NCBI GenBank assembly: GCA_964606165.1
Contig: CAZSFQ010000003.1
Location: 1-64,000 of the forward strand
DNA: 64,000 nucleotides
Reading direction: 5' to 3'
From: UBA4923 sp964606165
Lineage (GTDB): Bacteria > Bacillota > Clostridia > Saccharofermentanales > DTU023
Below the pieces are notes generated by a model, which was not told the origin of the DNA, searched no databases, and saw only the letters and a program-made list of their open reading frames with translations. Shown here one piece after another: positions 52,184 through 59,328 of this stretch. The position numbers were made by a program, and so were the translations under genes. The stretch's first letter is position 1. Every line of letters starts with the position of its first letter.

Positions 52184-52316
52184 CAAAAAAGCCCCCGGGA
52201 AGAGGCTGTCAAAAACCTCATCTCCCAGACCAACTGTCTGCAGGAATTAGCACCGCCGCGTCACCGCGGTTGCCGGGCTTCACAGGGCCAGTCCCTCCAC
52301 CTCTCGCGATAAGATG
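52184..52316 (-). promoter_or_regulatory. SAM-I (S-box) riboswitch with terminator upstream of metK
   Basis: The minus strand contains TTATCGCGAGAGGTGGAGGG, then GAAGCCCGGCAACC, GGTGCTAATTCCTGCAG and GGGAGATGAGG, the conserved core of the S-box. An AGCCTC/GGGGCT terminator stem with TTTTTT ends at 52184-52190. Binding of SAM stabilises the terminator and turns metK off. A TATAGT -10 box with TG upstream lies just before it (52333-52338). Confidence 0.95.
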
Positions 52317-52470
52317 ATATTCAATTTTGACCACTATAACACATGGGTTGGCGCGCGATTTGACGAAAAAGGCAAGTCAAGGCCTTTTCTGCCATCCGGC
52401 AGGGCCGTAAAAGCCAAGGCTCTTTTCTAAGATGGCCCCAGGCAGCGAAGCAGAGAAAGGTGCAGTAAAG

Positions 52471-53415
52471 ATGGGGCAGGTGAAACCCACGGTTGTTTTA
52501 ATTGACCAATACCAACTTTCGGTCAGCCGGTTGGCAGAGCGCCTCCGGGTGCTGGCAGCAGGCGCCTACGATCTTGTGACCATGCCTGTGGCGCCCTTGC
52601 CCGACCACGCTTTTGAAAGGCGGGCCTCCCTGATCATTGTCCCTTCTTCCTTGAAGGAGGCCTGTCTTTCAGCCAAGGGCTCCCCCATCGTGCTGTGCTG
52701 GGGAGAGGACTCCGATCTGGACATGGAAGGCTTCCCCCGCAACGTTCCCCGCTTTGGGGGCGCGCGCCGGATTGACCGGATGATCCGCCACCATTTATCG
52801 GATCAGCTCGGCCGGTCCGCGCCCGGAACCGGCCAGCGGCACTTGGGCTGCCACCTGTCATTCTCCCAGGACAAGGGCGAATTCATCACGCGCCATGTCA
52901 TCAGCAAGGAAATGGAATCCGGCAAGCAAGTCGTCTATCTGCCGGTCAAACCGCTCTACCTGCTCACCGATGACTTTCGCCGGGGTCCCGGACAGACGGC
53001 CGGTGACCTGCTTTGCCTGATCGCCTCCGGAGACCTGCCGCAGGCCCGCGATCTCGGCCACTGGCTTTACCTTCATGAGGGCGGCTACATGACCTTCAGG
53101 CTGCCCGACCGGGCGGATGACCTGACCGCCTGCGACAGCGAATACCTGAAGCAGCTGGTGCACCTATGCGGCAGCTATGCCCGTACCTGTACGGAACCCA
53201 CCACGGTCTGGCTCGATACAGCGGGCCTTCTCCTTGACAAGCTGGGCTCAATCGCCGTCCTTTGCGACCACATCTATGTCGACATACCCCCGGGCGATTC
53301 CTCCGCCGCCTTGATGGCCAGACGCGAACTGGGGATTTTTCTTGCGGCTCTCCCCCAAAGCTGCGCCATCCTTGAGCACCCGGCCGGACCGGCGGCCGCC
53401 CTCAAAGGTCCCTGA
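52471..53415 (+). CDS. CpaE/TadZ-like pilus assembly protein lacking a P-loop
   Basis: This 314-residue protein starts with a receiver-like fold (TVVLIDQYQLSVSRLAERL) and continues as a MinD/ParA-like domain. Where CpaE normally has KGGVGKT, this one reads SFSQDKGEF (130-138), so ATP binding looks lost. Later strands (KQVVYLPVKPL, TVWLDTAGLL) keep the fold. TadZ-type proteins localise the Tad machine at a pole. ATG 52471 has AAAGGTG about 8 bases upstream. It lies 2 bp before cpaF and starts the Tad operon. The call rests on context and fold pattern. Confidence 0.65.
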   Translation: MGQVKPTVVLIDQYQLSVSRLAERLRVLAAGAYDLVTMPVAPLPDHAFERRASLIIVPSSLKEACLSAKGSPIVLCWGEDSDLDMEGFPRNVPRFGGARRIDRMIRHHLSDQLGRSAPGTGQRHLGCHLSFSQDKGEFITRHVISKEMESGKQVVYLPVKPLYLLTDDFRRGPGQTAGDLLCLIASGDLPQARDLGHWLYLHEGGYMTFRLPDRADDLTACDSEYLKQLVHLCGSYARTCTEPTTVWLDTAGLLLDKLGSIAVLCDHIYVDIPPGDSSAALMARRELGIFLAALPQSCAILEHPAGPAAALKGP

Positions 53416-53417
53416 CC

Positions 53418-54680
53418 TTGCTGCCGGATTACAAGGAAAAGCAAAACTGGATCCGGCGCATCGCCTCCCGCCTTGAGCCGGGCAGCGAGCCTTCAGATGA
53501 TGAATTGAGGCGGATGATCGCCGCGGAGGTATCGAGCAGGACGCAGGGGTCCTCCCTGACCGTCCAGGAGAAGACCCTGCTGATCCGCCACCTCTTCGAC
53601 GCCATGCGGGGGCTGGATATCCTGCAGCCGCTTCTCGATGAACCGGACATCACGGAAATCATGGTCAACAGCCCTGGTCAGATCTATATCGAGCGCGCAG
53701 GCAAGCTGGAAATAACCGACCTGGCCTTTGATTCAGCTGCCCACATGACCCATGTGATCAGCCGCTTTTTCGGGCGGGCCAATAAGCTGGTGCACGAACG
53801 CTCGCCAATCGCCGACATGCGTCTCGCGGACGGGTCGCGCGTGCACGCCATCCTGCCGCCCGCCGCGCCCAATGGCCCCGTCCTGTCTATCAGGCGTTTC
53901 ACAGGAATCCACCCTTCCATGGAGGCCCTGGTCGGCAACAAGACCCTCCCCCAAAGCGAAGCCGATTTCCTGGCGGAGGCTGTCCGTGACCGCAAGAACA
54001 TCTTCATAAGCGGCGGGACGGCTTCGGGGAAGACAACCTTCCTCAATGCGCTTGCCGCCTTCATCCCCCGGGATGAGCGGGTCGTGACGGTTGAGGATGC
54101 CGCGGAACTCGAATTGACAGGAAAACACAACCTGGTCCGCCTGGAGGCCCGCGCGGCCTCCATCGACGGCGGCGGCACCATTTCCCTTTCCAATCTCATC
54201 AACTCCTCGCTTCGGCTTCGCCCCGACCGGGTGATCGTCGGCGAGGTCAGGGGCGCCGAGGCTTACGACATGATCCAGGCCATGCAGACGGGACATCCCG
54301 GCTCCATGTCAACCGGTCACGGCAACAGCACGGGGGAGATGCTCAACCGGCTGGCGCTTTTGCTCATGACAGCCTCCCAGCTGCCCTGGGAGGCCTGCAG
54401 GCGGATGGTGGCCTCTTCAATCGACCTGATGGTTCATCTGGTCAGGATGCCGGACGGCCGGCGTCTGGTCGCTGAGATCAGTTCGGTCACCGGTTTTCAG
54501 GACGAAACTTTTCAGCTTTTCACCCATTACCGGTCACCGCATACTGACGCCGGCCACACTAAAAAGCCGGGTGACAGGCAGCCCCCACGTGAGAGCGTGA
54601 AAGAAAGAGTCCTGCCGACTGCACGGGAAAGGCAGCGCCGCACGGTCCATCTCGTACGCCTTGGCAATCGAAAGGGGTAA
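53418..54680 (+). CDS. cpaF: Tad secretion ATPase CpaF (TadA)
   Basis: This 420-residue hexameric secretion ATPase powers pilus assembly. The N-terminal all-helical domain is followed by DITEIMVNSPGQIYIERAG, Walker A GGTASGKTT near 197, the Asp box VVTVEDAAELEL, Walker B VIVGEVRGAEA and a His box GSMSTGHGNS. The last ~50 residues are charged and extra to the usual length. TTG 53418 is used as start with AAAGGTC upstream. It lies between cpaE-like and tadB/C genes. Confidence 0.93.
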   Translation: MLPDYKEKQNWIRRIASRLEPGSEPSDDELRRMIAAEVSSRTQGSSLTVQEKTLLIRHLFDAMRGLDILQPLLDEPDITEIMVNSPGQIYIERAGKLEITDLAFDSAAHMTHVISRFFGRANKLVHERSPIADMRLADGSRVHAILPPAAPNGPVLSIRRFTGIHPSMEALVGNKTLPQSEADFLAEAVRDRKNIFISGGTASGKTTFLNALAAFIPRDERVVTVEDAAELELTGKHNLVRLEARAASIDGGGTISLSNLINSSLRLRPDRVIVGEVRGAEAYDMIQAMQTGHPGSMSTGHGNSTGEMLNRLALLLMTASQLPWEACRRMVASSIDLMVHLVRMPDGRRLVAEISSVTGFQDETFQLFTHYRSPHTDAGHTKKPGDRQPPRESVKERVLPTARERQRRTVHLVRLGNRKG

Positions 54681-54682
54681 AA

Positions 54683-56287
54683 ATGCGCAAGGACAACCAA
54701 GCTAAAAGGCAAGAGCGGGGACGGGCCCAAAATACGGGAAGAAGAAAAGACCGGCTTCCAGTCCGCCACCATTGCCTGTCCACCATCCGCTGGGTACTGC
54801 TTTCGGTCATTCCCGCCCGCCTGGCCCTGATCTCCTTTTTGGGGGACACATCCTCCTGCTGGCCTGCCACGGCGGGGGGAGCCCTCCTTTTGGGTGTCGG
54901 CCTTGCCCGCCTCTTTCACCGGCGCGAGGAAAGGATGCTGCTCACCCAATACCAGCACCTCCTGGGCTATCTTTCAACCAGACTTTCTGCCGGTGTCCCC
55001 CTGGAGGCGGCCTTCCTTGAGTCTGTTCACCCCCTGTCCGAGCAGCTTGGGCGAAACAACCTGATCGTCCGCTCGCTCCTTGGCTTGCGAAAAAACCTCG
55101 AAACACAAATGTCACTTAATGAAGCGCTGGCTGTCTTCACCCGGGAGGTCAATCTTCCGGTTTGCAAGCGCGATTTCACCATGCTGATCATGCTGGCGCG
55201 GACCGGTGGGAGGGTGGATGTCTTCATCCGCCAAAGCCACCAGGATCTCGCCTCCCAGATCAACGCGCAAAGTGAAGTGGCCAATGAACGGCGCGGTCAT
55301 TCGAGCGAAGCCCTGATCCTGGCAATCATCCCCTTCTTCATGGCTCGCTTTGTCCTCAGCAACACGTCGACTTACAGCCAGCCGGTCCAGAATGCCCCTT
55401 CCCTGACACTGCCTCTTCAAATACTCTACCTGGTCGCCATGTTCGCCCTCTTCGTCCTGCTTCTGCTTCTGGCGCCGGAGAAGACCAAAATCAGGAAAAA
55501 GCACAAGACCAAGCATAAGGACCGCCGCCTGCCCGCATCCGAAAAAGCGGGCGGATCAAAAATTCTCTCACGCGTCTACCTGGACTGGCTGCCCGGCCAG
55601 GTTGGCATGTCGGTCGCGTCCGCGGTCCAGCTCCTGTCCGAAGACCCTGAACACGCCTGGACTTCCTACCTGGCAAAAAAGCGTTTTGACCTCGCCCTGG
55701 GCTTCCTGCTCGCTGCCCTCTTCATCTTGTCGGGACGCATTTCCTGGTTCTTGATCCTGCTGGTACCCTTCATTTTTTCAACCCTGCGCGACATCATGAC
55801 CGTGGGGAGGGCGGCCAGGCAAAAGGAACAATTCCGCTTTTTTTACCCCTCCGTCGTCAACTCACTTCACATCCTGATGGAGAGCGGCCTGACGCTTGAC
55901 CGTTCCCTGCGCATGGTCGCCCATGTCAATATTGCCGGAGCCAATCCTGACAATCCGGTTGCCCTGAGTCTCGCGCACGCGGCCCTTCTGCTTGAAACGG
56001 GCTATGACAGTGTCATGGCCGCCGGCCGGCTGGCCGAGCGCTGCCCCCTGCCTGAAGTTCAGGCGGCGCTCCGCCTGATGGCCCGCTACGAACGTGAGGG
56101 AGGCAAGGAAATCCTGGAGCTGATCCGCATGCAATCCGACCGGAGCCGCCAGATCTACCGCGACGCGCTGAGGGGAAGGGCCGAACAGCGTTCCCTGCTT
56201 TACGTCATCCCCATGGCCATCGATCTGATCGTTGTCATGGTGACCGTCATCCTGCCGGCCCTTGTCAGCATGCAGACCTACTTTTGA
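54683..56287 (+). CDS. Fused TadB-TadC inner-membrane platform protein
   Basis: This 534-residue protein contains two T2SSF-type domains. The first is about 80-260 (SAGVPLEAAFLESVHPL, LARTGGRVDVFI, then a helix pair ending in LLLLLAPEK). The second is about 320-534 (MESGLTLDRSLRMVAHVN, AERCPLPEVQAALRLMARYERE, and a final helix). TadB and TadC are usually separate genes that form the platform under the pilus. Here a Lys-rich linker (IRKKHKTKHKDRRLPASEK) joins them in a single frame with no sign of frameshift. The gene follows cpaF by 2 bp with AAAGGGG upstream. Confidence 0.8.
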   Translation: MRKDNQAKRQERGRAQNTGRRKDRLPVRHHCLSTIRWVLLSVIPARLALISFLGDTSSCWPATAGGALLLGVGLARLFHRREERMLLTQYQHLLGYLSTRLSAGVPLEAAFLESVHPLSEQLGRNNLIVRSLLGLRKNLETQMSLNEALAVFTREVNLPVCKRDFTMLIMLARTGGRVDVFIRQSHQDLASQINAQSEVANERRGHSSEALILAIIPFFMARFVLSNTSTYSQPVQNAPSLTLPLQILYLVAMFALFVLLLLLAPEKTKIRKKHKTKHKDRRLPASEKAGGSKILSRVYLDWLPGQVGMSVASAVQLLSEDPEHAWTSYLAKKRFDLALGFLLAALFILSGRISWFLILLVPFIFSTLRDIMTVGRAARQKEQFRFFYPSVVNSLHILMESGLTLDRSLRMVAHVNIAGANPDNPVALSLAHAALLLETGYDSVMAAGRLAERCPLPEVQAALRLMARYEREGGKEILELIRMQSDRSRQIYRDALRGRAEQRSLLYVIPMAIDLIVVMVTVILPALVSMQTYF

Positions 56288-56407
56288 ACTTGAAAATCTG
56301 TCAATTCCGCCATCCTGGCCCCCCAAAGGCATAGCAGTCCCGCAAGGGAGCAAGCGGAAATCACCATAATGGAAGGCACCATGGTGTCATGAGGAAAGGA
56401 GGCGGCC

Positions 56408-56584
56408 GTGAAGAAGAAAAAACAACCTGAAAGGCTGTCATGGGAAGGTTTCGGAACACTTGAGGTCATCATCATTATTGCGGTCCTGATCACCATCGCC
56501 CTGCTGTTTCGCGAAAATATCATCGCCTTTGCCAACAACCTGATCAATAAAGTATTCACCTCCTCGGTCATCGACGGGCTTTAG
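56408..56584 (+). CDS. Flp1-type type IVb pilin
   Basis: This 58-residue protein starts at GTG 56408, with AAAGGAGG 5 bases upstream. The sequence is basic up to residue 9, then GFGTLEV and a long hydrophobic stretch IIIIAVLITIALLF. G-[ST]-L-E-V followed by this helix is the prepilin cleavage and assembly region of Flp pilins, with the Glu at position 5 or so of the mature helix. It is the fibre subunit of the Tad locus. The TAG at 56582-56584 is 14 bp before the FHA gene. No prepilin peptidase gene is in the window. Confidence 0.85.
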   Translation: MKKKKQPERLSWEGFGTLEVIIIIAVLITIALLFRENIIAFANNLINKVFTSSVIDGL

Positions 56585-56598
56585 GACGGATCACTGGC

Positions 56599-57642
56599 AT
56601 GGCGGCGTTCACCGGCCTTCCCGGTTTTATCCGGCTGTCATCTTCCGGAGCCGCCGCCTGCCTTGAGGCCGACACCCACCTTGAGACCGGCCTTCTCCGC
56701 CATCGTCCCGACAGTGTTCTGCCCCTGTCATGGCTGGCGGATAAGGATGGCAAAACCGTCCTCTACGCAGAAACGCGGGGTCTCGCGCCTCTTTGTGAAT
56801 CCGTCCAAGCCATGGAAAAAGAAAAAATCACCGGCTATCGGCTCCTTGAAAGGATTATGGAAGCCGTCGATGAAGCGCTTGACCATCTCCTTTTGATCGA
56901 AGAGGAGCTGCTGCGTCCGGACCTGATTTTCACGGAGGCCGGCTGCACTGAAAGTGAAACTGCAATAAAGCTGATTTGCCTGCCCTTCACCTTCAGCTTA
57001 TCCGGGACGAAAGAGGATCACGAGCCCCTGATCGATCTGCTGACCCGTGTTTTCCAATGGGAGGCGCTCACGGCCAACCGTTTCAAAAGACTTTTTTCCA
57101 ACCAGGCTTATGCTGAATTGCTCGAAGAAGCGCGGGCCCTTGCCGGCCATCCCAGGCAGGAGACAGGAACGAAATCACCTGGGCCTCATAAGCGCCCTCC
57201 GCCCTCACATGAGCGAAGGGGACTGTCCTCACTGATTCAAAGCCTGGCCCGGACAATTTTCTGGCCGGCTGGCTGGGACACCGTCCACGAAAAGACCCGT
57301 GAGCTTGATCTGGCACCCGGCAACTATAAGATCGCCCAGCTGTCCGAGGGATTGCCCGGGACACCTGAGGAGGAAGGCGGCCGGCGCGCCTATATTCTCA
57401 CCGAAGAATTTTTAATTGGCAGGGATATGGGGGGCGCCGACCTTTGCATTGATTCTTCAGCGGTCAGCAGGCTTCACGCGCGCATCCTCCTGAAGGGCGG
57501 CAGTTTCTTTGTCGAGGACCTGGGTTCCAGCAACGGAACGACACTGGACGGGGTGAGGCTGAACCGTCACCGCGAGTACCTGCTCCCCGACAAGTGCAGG
57601 ATTGCCTTCGCGGGGCATTTTTTCTATTTTCGTTGTGAATAA
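56599..57642 (+). CDS. DUF6382/FHA-domain protein of the Tad locus
   Basis: This 347-residue protein has an N-terminal ~190-residue region like DUF6382 and a C-terminal FHA domain (about 268-345). FHA marks are EEFLIGRDMGGADLCI, SAVSRLHARILL and VEDLGSSNGTTLDG, which read phosphothreonine peptides. A Pro/Lys linker (about 195-215) lies between. FHA proteins regulate Tad assembly in Clostridia. It is the last gene of the operon. A partner kinase might be the kinase-like protein at 28538, which is only a guess. Confidence 0.82.
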   Translation: MAAFTGLPGFIRLSSSGAAACLEADTHLETGLLRHRPDSVLPLSWLADKDGKTVLYAETRGLAPLCESVQAMEKEKITGYRLLERIMEAVDEALDHLLLIEEELLRPDLIFTEAGCTESETAIKLICLPFTFSLSGTKEDHEPLIDLLTRVFQWEALTANRFKRLFSNQAYAELLEEARALAGHPRQETGTKSPGPHKRPPPSHERRGLSSLIQSLARTIFWPAGWDTVHEKTRELDLAPGNYKIAQLSEGLPGTPEEEGGRRAYILTEEFLIGRDMGGADLCIDSSAVSRLHARILLKGGSFFVEDLGSSNGTTLDGVRLNRHREYLLPDKCRIAFAGHFFYFRCE

Positions 57643-57651
57643 TCTGACCGC

Positions 57652-57684
57652 AAAAAGCGCCTCCCCGCAAGAGCGGGGAAGCGC
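57652..57684 (-). terminator. Terminator after upp
   Basis: GCGCCTCCCCGC and GCGGGGAAGCGC form a stem of about 12 pairs, with TTTTT on the minus strand. It ends the rpiB-upp unit; the plus strand has a GTCTTTCTT tail, so it may also end the Tad operon. Confidence 0.88.
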
Positions 57685-57708
57685 GTCTTTCTTATGCCCA
57701 AAGTCCTT

Positions 57709-58356
57709 CTATTTTGTTCCAAACAGCCTGTCGCCGGCATCGCCAAGGCCCGGCACGATGTAGGCGTGTTCATTGAGGCAGTCGTCCAAACCGGCACAGA
57801 AAATAGGGATATCGGGATGTTCGCCATGCAGTTTCTCGATCCCTTCCGGCGCGGCGATCAGACAGACAAACTTGATGTGCTCAATGTTGCGCGCTTTGAG
57901 AAAATCAACCGAAGCAGCCGCAGAACCGCCCGTGGCCAGCATGGGATCCAGCAATATCACATCACGGTTCGCGATGTCGTCGGGAAGCTTGCAGTAATAC
58001 TCGACCGGCTCGAGGGTATCCGGGTCGCGGTAGAGGCCGATATGGCCGATCTTGGCCATGGGAACCATGTTGATCATGCCGTCCACCATGCCCAACCCGG
58101 CGCGCAGGATGGGGATCAGGGCGAGTTTTTTTCCATCAATCATATGACAGTGCGCCGTTCCAACCGGGGTTTCCACATCAACCGGCCGCAAAGGCAGGTC
58201 GCGTGTCACTTCATAGGCCATCAGCATGGACACTTCGCTTACCAGCTCACGGAATTCTTTGGACTTGGTGTTCTTGTCGCGCATGAGCGCAAGCTTGTGC
58301 TGGATCAGCGGGTGGTCAAAAATGAACACGCCCTCATAGTGTTTTTCTTTAGTCAC
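57709..58356 (-). CDS. upp: Uracil phosphoribosyltransferase
   Basis: This 215-residue enzyme converts uracil and PRPP to UMP. HPLIQHKLALMRDKNT is the N-terminal arm, ILRAGLGMVDGM the flexible loop, VILLDPMLATGGSA the PRPP-binding motif and GDAGDRLFGTK the end. GTG 58356 has AAAGGAG 9 bases upstream; it overlaps the rpiB stop by 8 bp. Confidence 0.96.
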   Translation of the reverse strand: MTKEKHYEGVFIFDHPLIQHKLALMRDKNTKSKEFRELVSEVSMLMAYEVTRDLPLRPVDVETPVGTAHCHMIDGKKLALIPILRAGLGMVDGMINMVPMAKIGHIGLYRDPDTLEPVEYYCKLPDDIANRDVILLDPMLATGGSAAASVDFLKARNIEHIKFVCLIAAPEGIEKLHGEHPDIPIFCAGLDDCLNEHAYIVPGLGDAGDRLFGTK

Positions 58357-58801
58357 GAAAGATGCTCCTTTCATGTTCGGCGATCTGATCAAGCCGAATC
58401 TGGTGACGGCCGCCGTCATAGGATTGCTCCAGGAAAATCTCAACCAGTGTCAGCGCGTAAGGCACCGCAAGTACCCGGCCCCCCAGGGCCAGCACATTGG
58501 CGTCATTGTGACGGCGGGCCATTTCGGCCATGTAGGCATTAGTGCAAAGCGCGCAGCGCACCCCGGGATTCTTATTGGCCACCATGGAAACGCCGATACC
58601 CGTCCCGCAGATGACGATCCCCCGTTCACAGACGCCTTCCACCATTTTATCCGCCGCCTTTTGGCTGAATTCGGCATAGCTGACCGAATCCATGGAGTAA
58701 GTTCCTACGTCATGAACCTCGTGGCCCTTATCCCGCAGATATTCCCTGATTGCTTCCTTTAGTTCGTAACCAGCCTGGTCGCTGGCCACCACGATTTTCA
58801 T
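58349..58801 (-). CDS. rpiB: Ribose-5-phosphate isomerase B
   Basis: This 150-residue RpiB/LacAB-family isomerase interconverts ribose 5-phosphate and ribulose 5-phosphate. MKIVVASDQAGYELK, GICGTGIGVSMVANK (read as VICGTGIGVSMVANK), and GGRVLAVPYAL are signatures, and CALCTNAYMAEMARRHNDANVL has the catalytic Cys/His region. ATG 58801 has GGAGG 5 bases upstream. It precedes upp as in many Clostridia. Confidence 0.95.
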   Translation of the reverse strand: MKIVVASDQAGYELKEAIREYLRDKGHEVHDVGTYSMDSVSYAEFSQKAADKMVEGVCERGIVICGTGIGVSMVANKNPGVRCALCTNAYMAEMARRHNDANVLALGGRVLAVPYALTLVEIFLEQSYDGGRHQIRLDQIAEHERSIFRD

Positions 58802-58944
58802 ATACGCCTCCGTCCTATTTTCTTTTCCCATTTTAGCGCAGGCGGCGGGCGGTGACAACGCATTTTCCAGCTGGATCGCTATCCGGACCGCCAAGATTCT
58901 GGCATGTGATTTTTCGCAAAGCGCTCAAGAGTTCTCAACATTTT

Positions 58945-58974
58945 TGTTGATAATGTTAATAACTGTGTGTATAA
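58945..58974. repeat. Three DnaA-box-like 9-mers in an AT-rich gap
   Basis: TGTTGATAA (58945-58953), TGTTAATAA (58954-58962) and TGTGTATAA (58966-58974) are tandem same-strand 9-mers, one, two and one mismatch from TGTGGATAA. The surrounding 58920-59095 is AT-rich. The 58802-59328 gap has no known gene. Confidence 0.4.
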
Positions 58975-59094
58975 CTTATGCGACAATGATTGAGCTGTTT
59001 TTAGCCCACAAAGACCTTGATGGCTCTCATTTTGATAACTATTTTGCTTTTTGATTTGAAACGAATATTCTGAGCAGCAAATCCAAACCCTGTA

Positions 59095-59122
59095 TTGACA
59101 GGCCTTTCAGGCAATCGATAAT
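59095..59122 (+). promoter_or_regulatory. Promoter-like sequence in the rpiB-surface-protein gap
   Basis: TTGACA (59095-59100), a 16-bp spacer and GATAAT (59117-59122) face right. Downstream are AAGGAC, an ATG reading of 28 codons (59172-59258) and a hairpin at 59269-59300. Confidence 0.5.
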
Positions 59123-59268
59123 ACGATACTCATACACTTGTCCACGTGGTGTAGACACAAGGACAGTCATCATGACGACATATAGGATAGACAAGCGGGA
59201 AAAAGAACTTCAGACTGGCCGGTCATTAAAAATCGGATTAAGGCTTGCCATAACTTAAACCCACAATA

Positions 59269-59300
59269 GGAAAACGGGCAGCGCCTGCCGCCCGATTTCC
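59269..59300. terminator. Terminator hairpin beyond the repeat surface protein gene
   Basis: GGAAAACGGGC (59269-59279) pairs with GCCCGATTTCC (59290-59300) with one mismatch. On the minus strand it is followed by TATTG with TTTTCC in the stem, acting as a terminator for the gene ending at 59329. Confidence 0.6.
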
Positions 59301-59328
59301 AAAGTTTCGGCCAGGGATAATTATTCCC

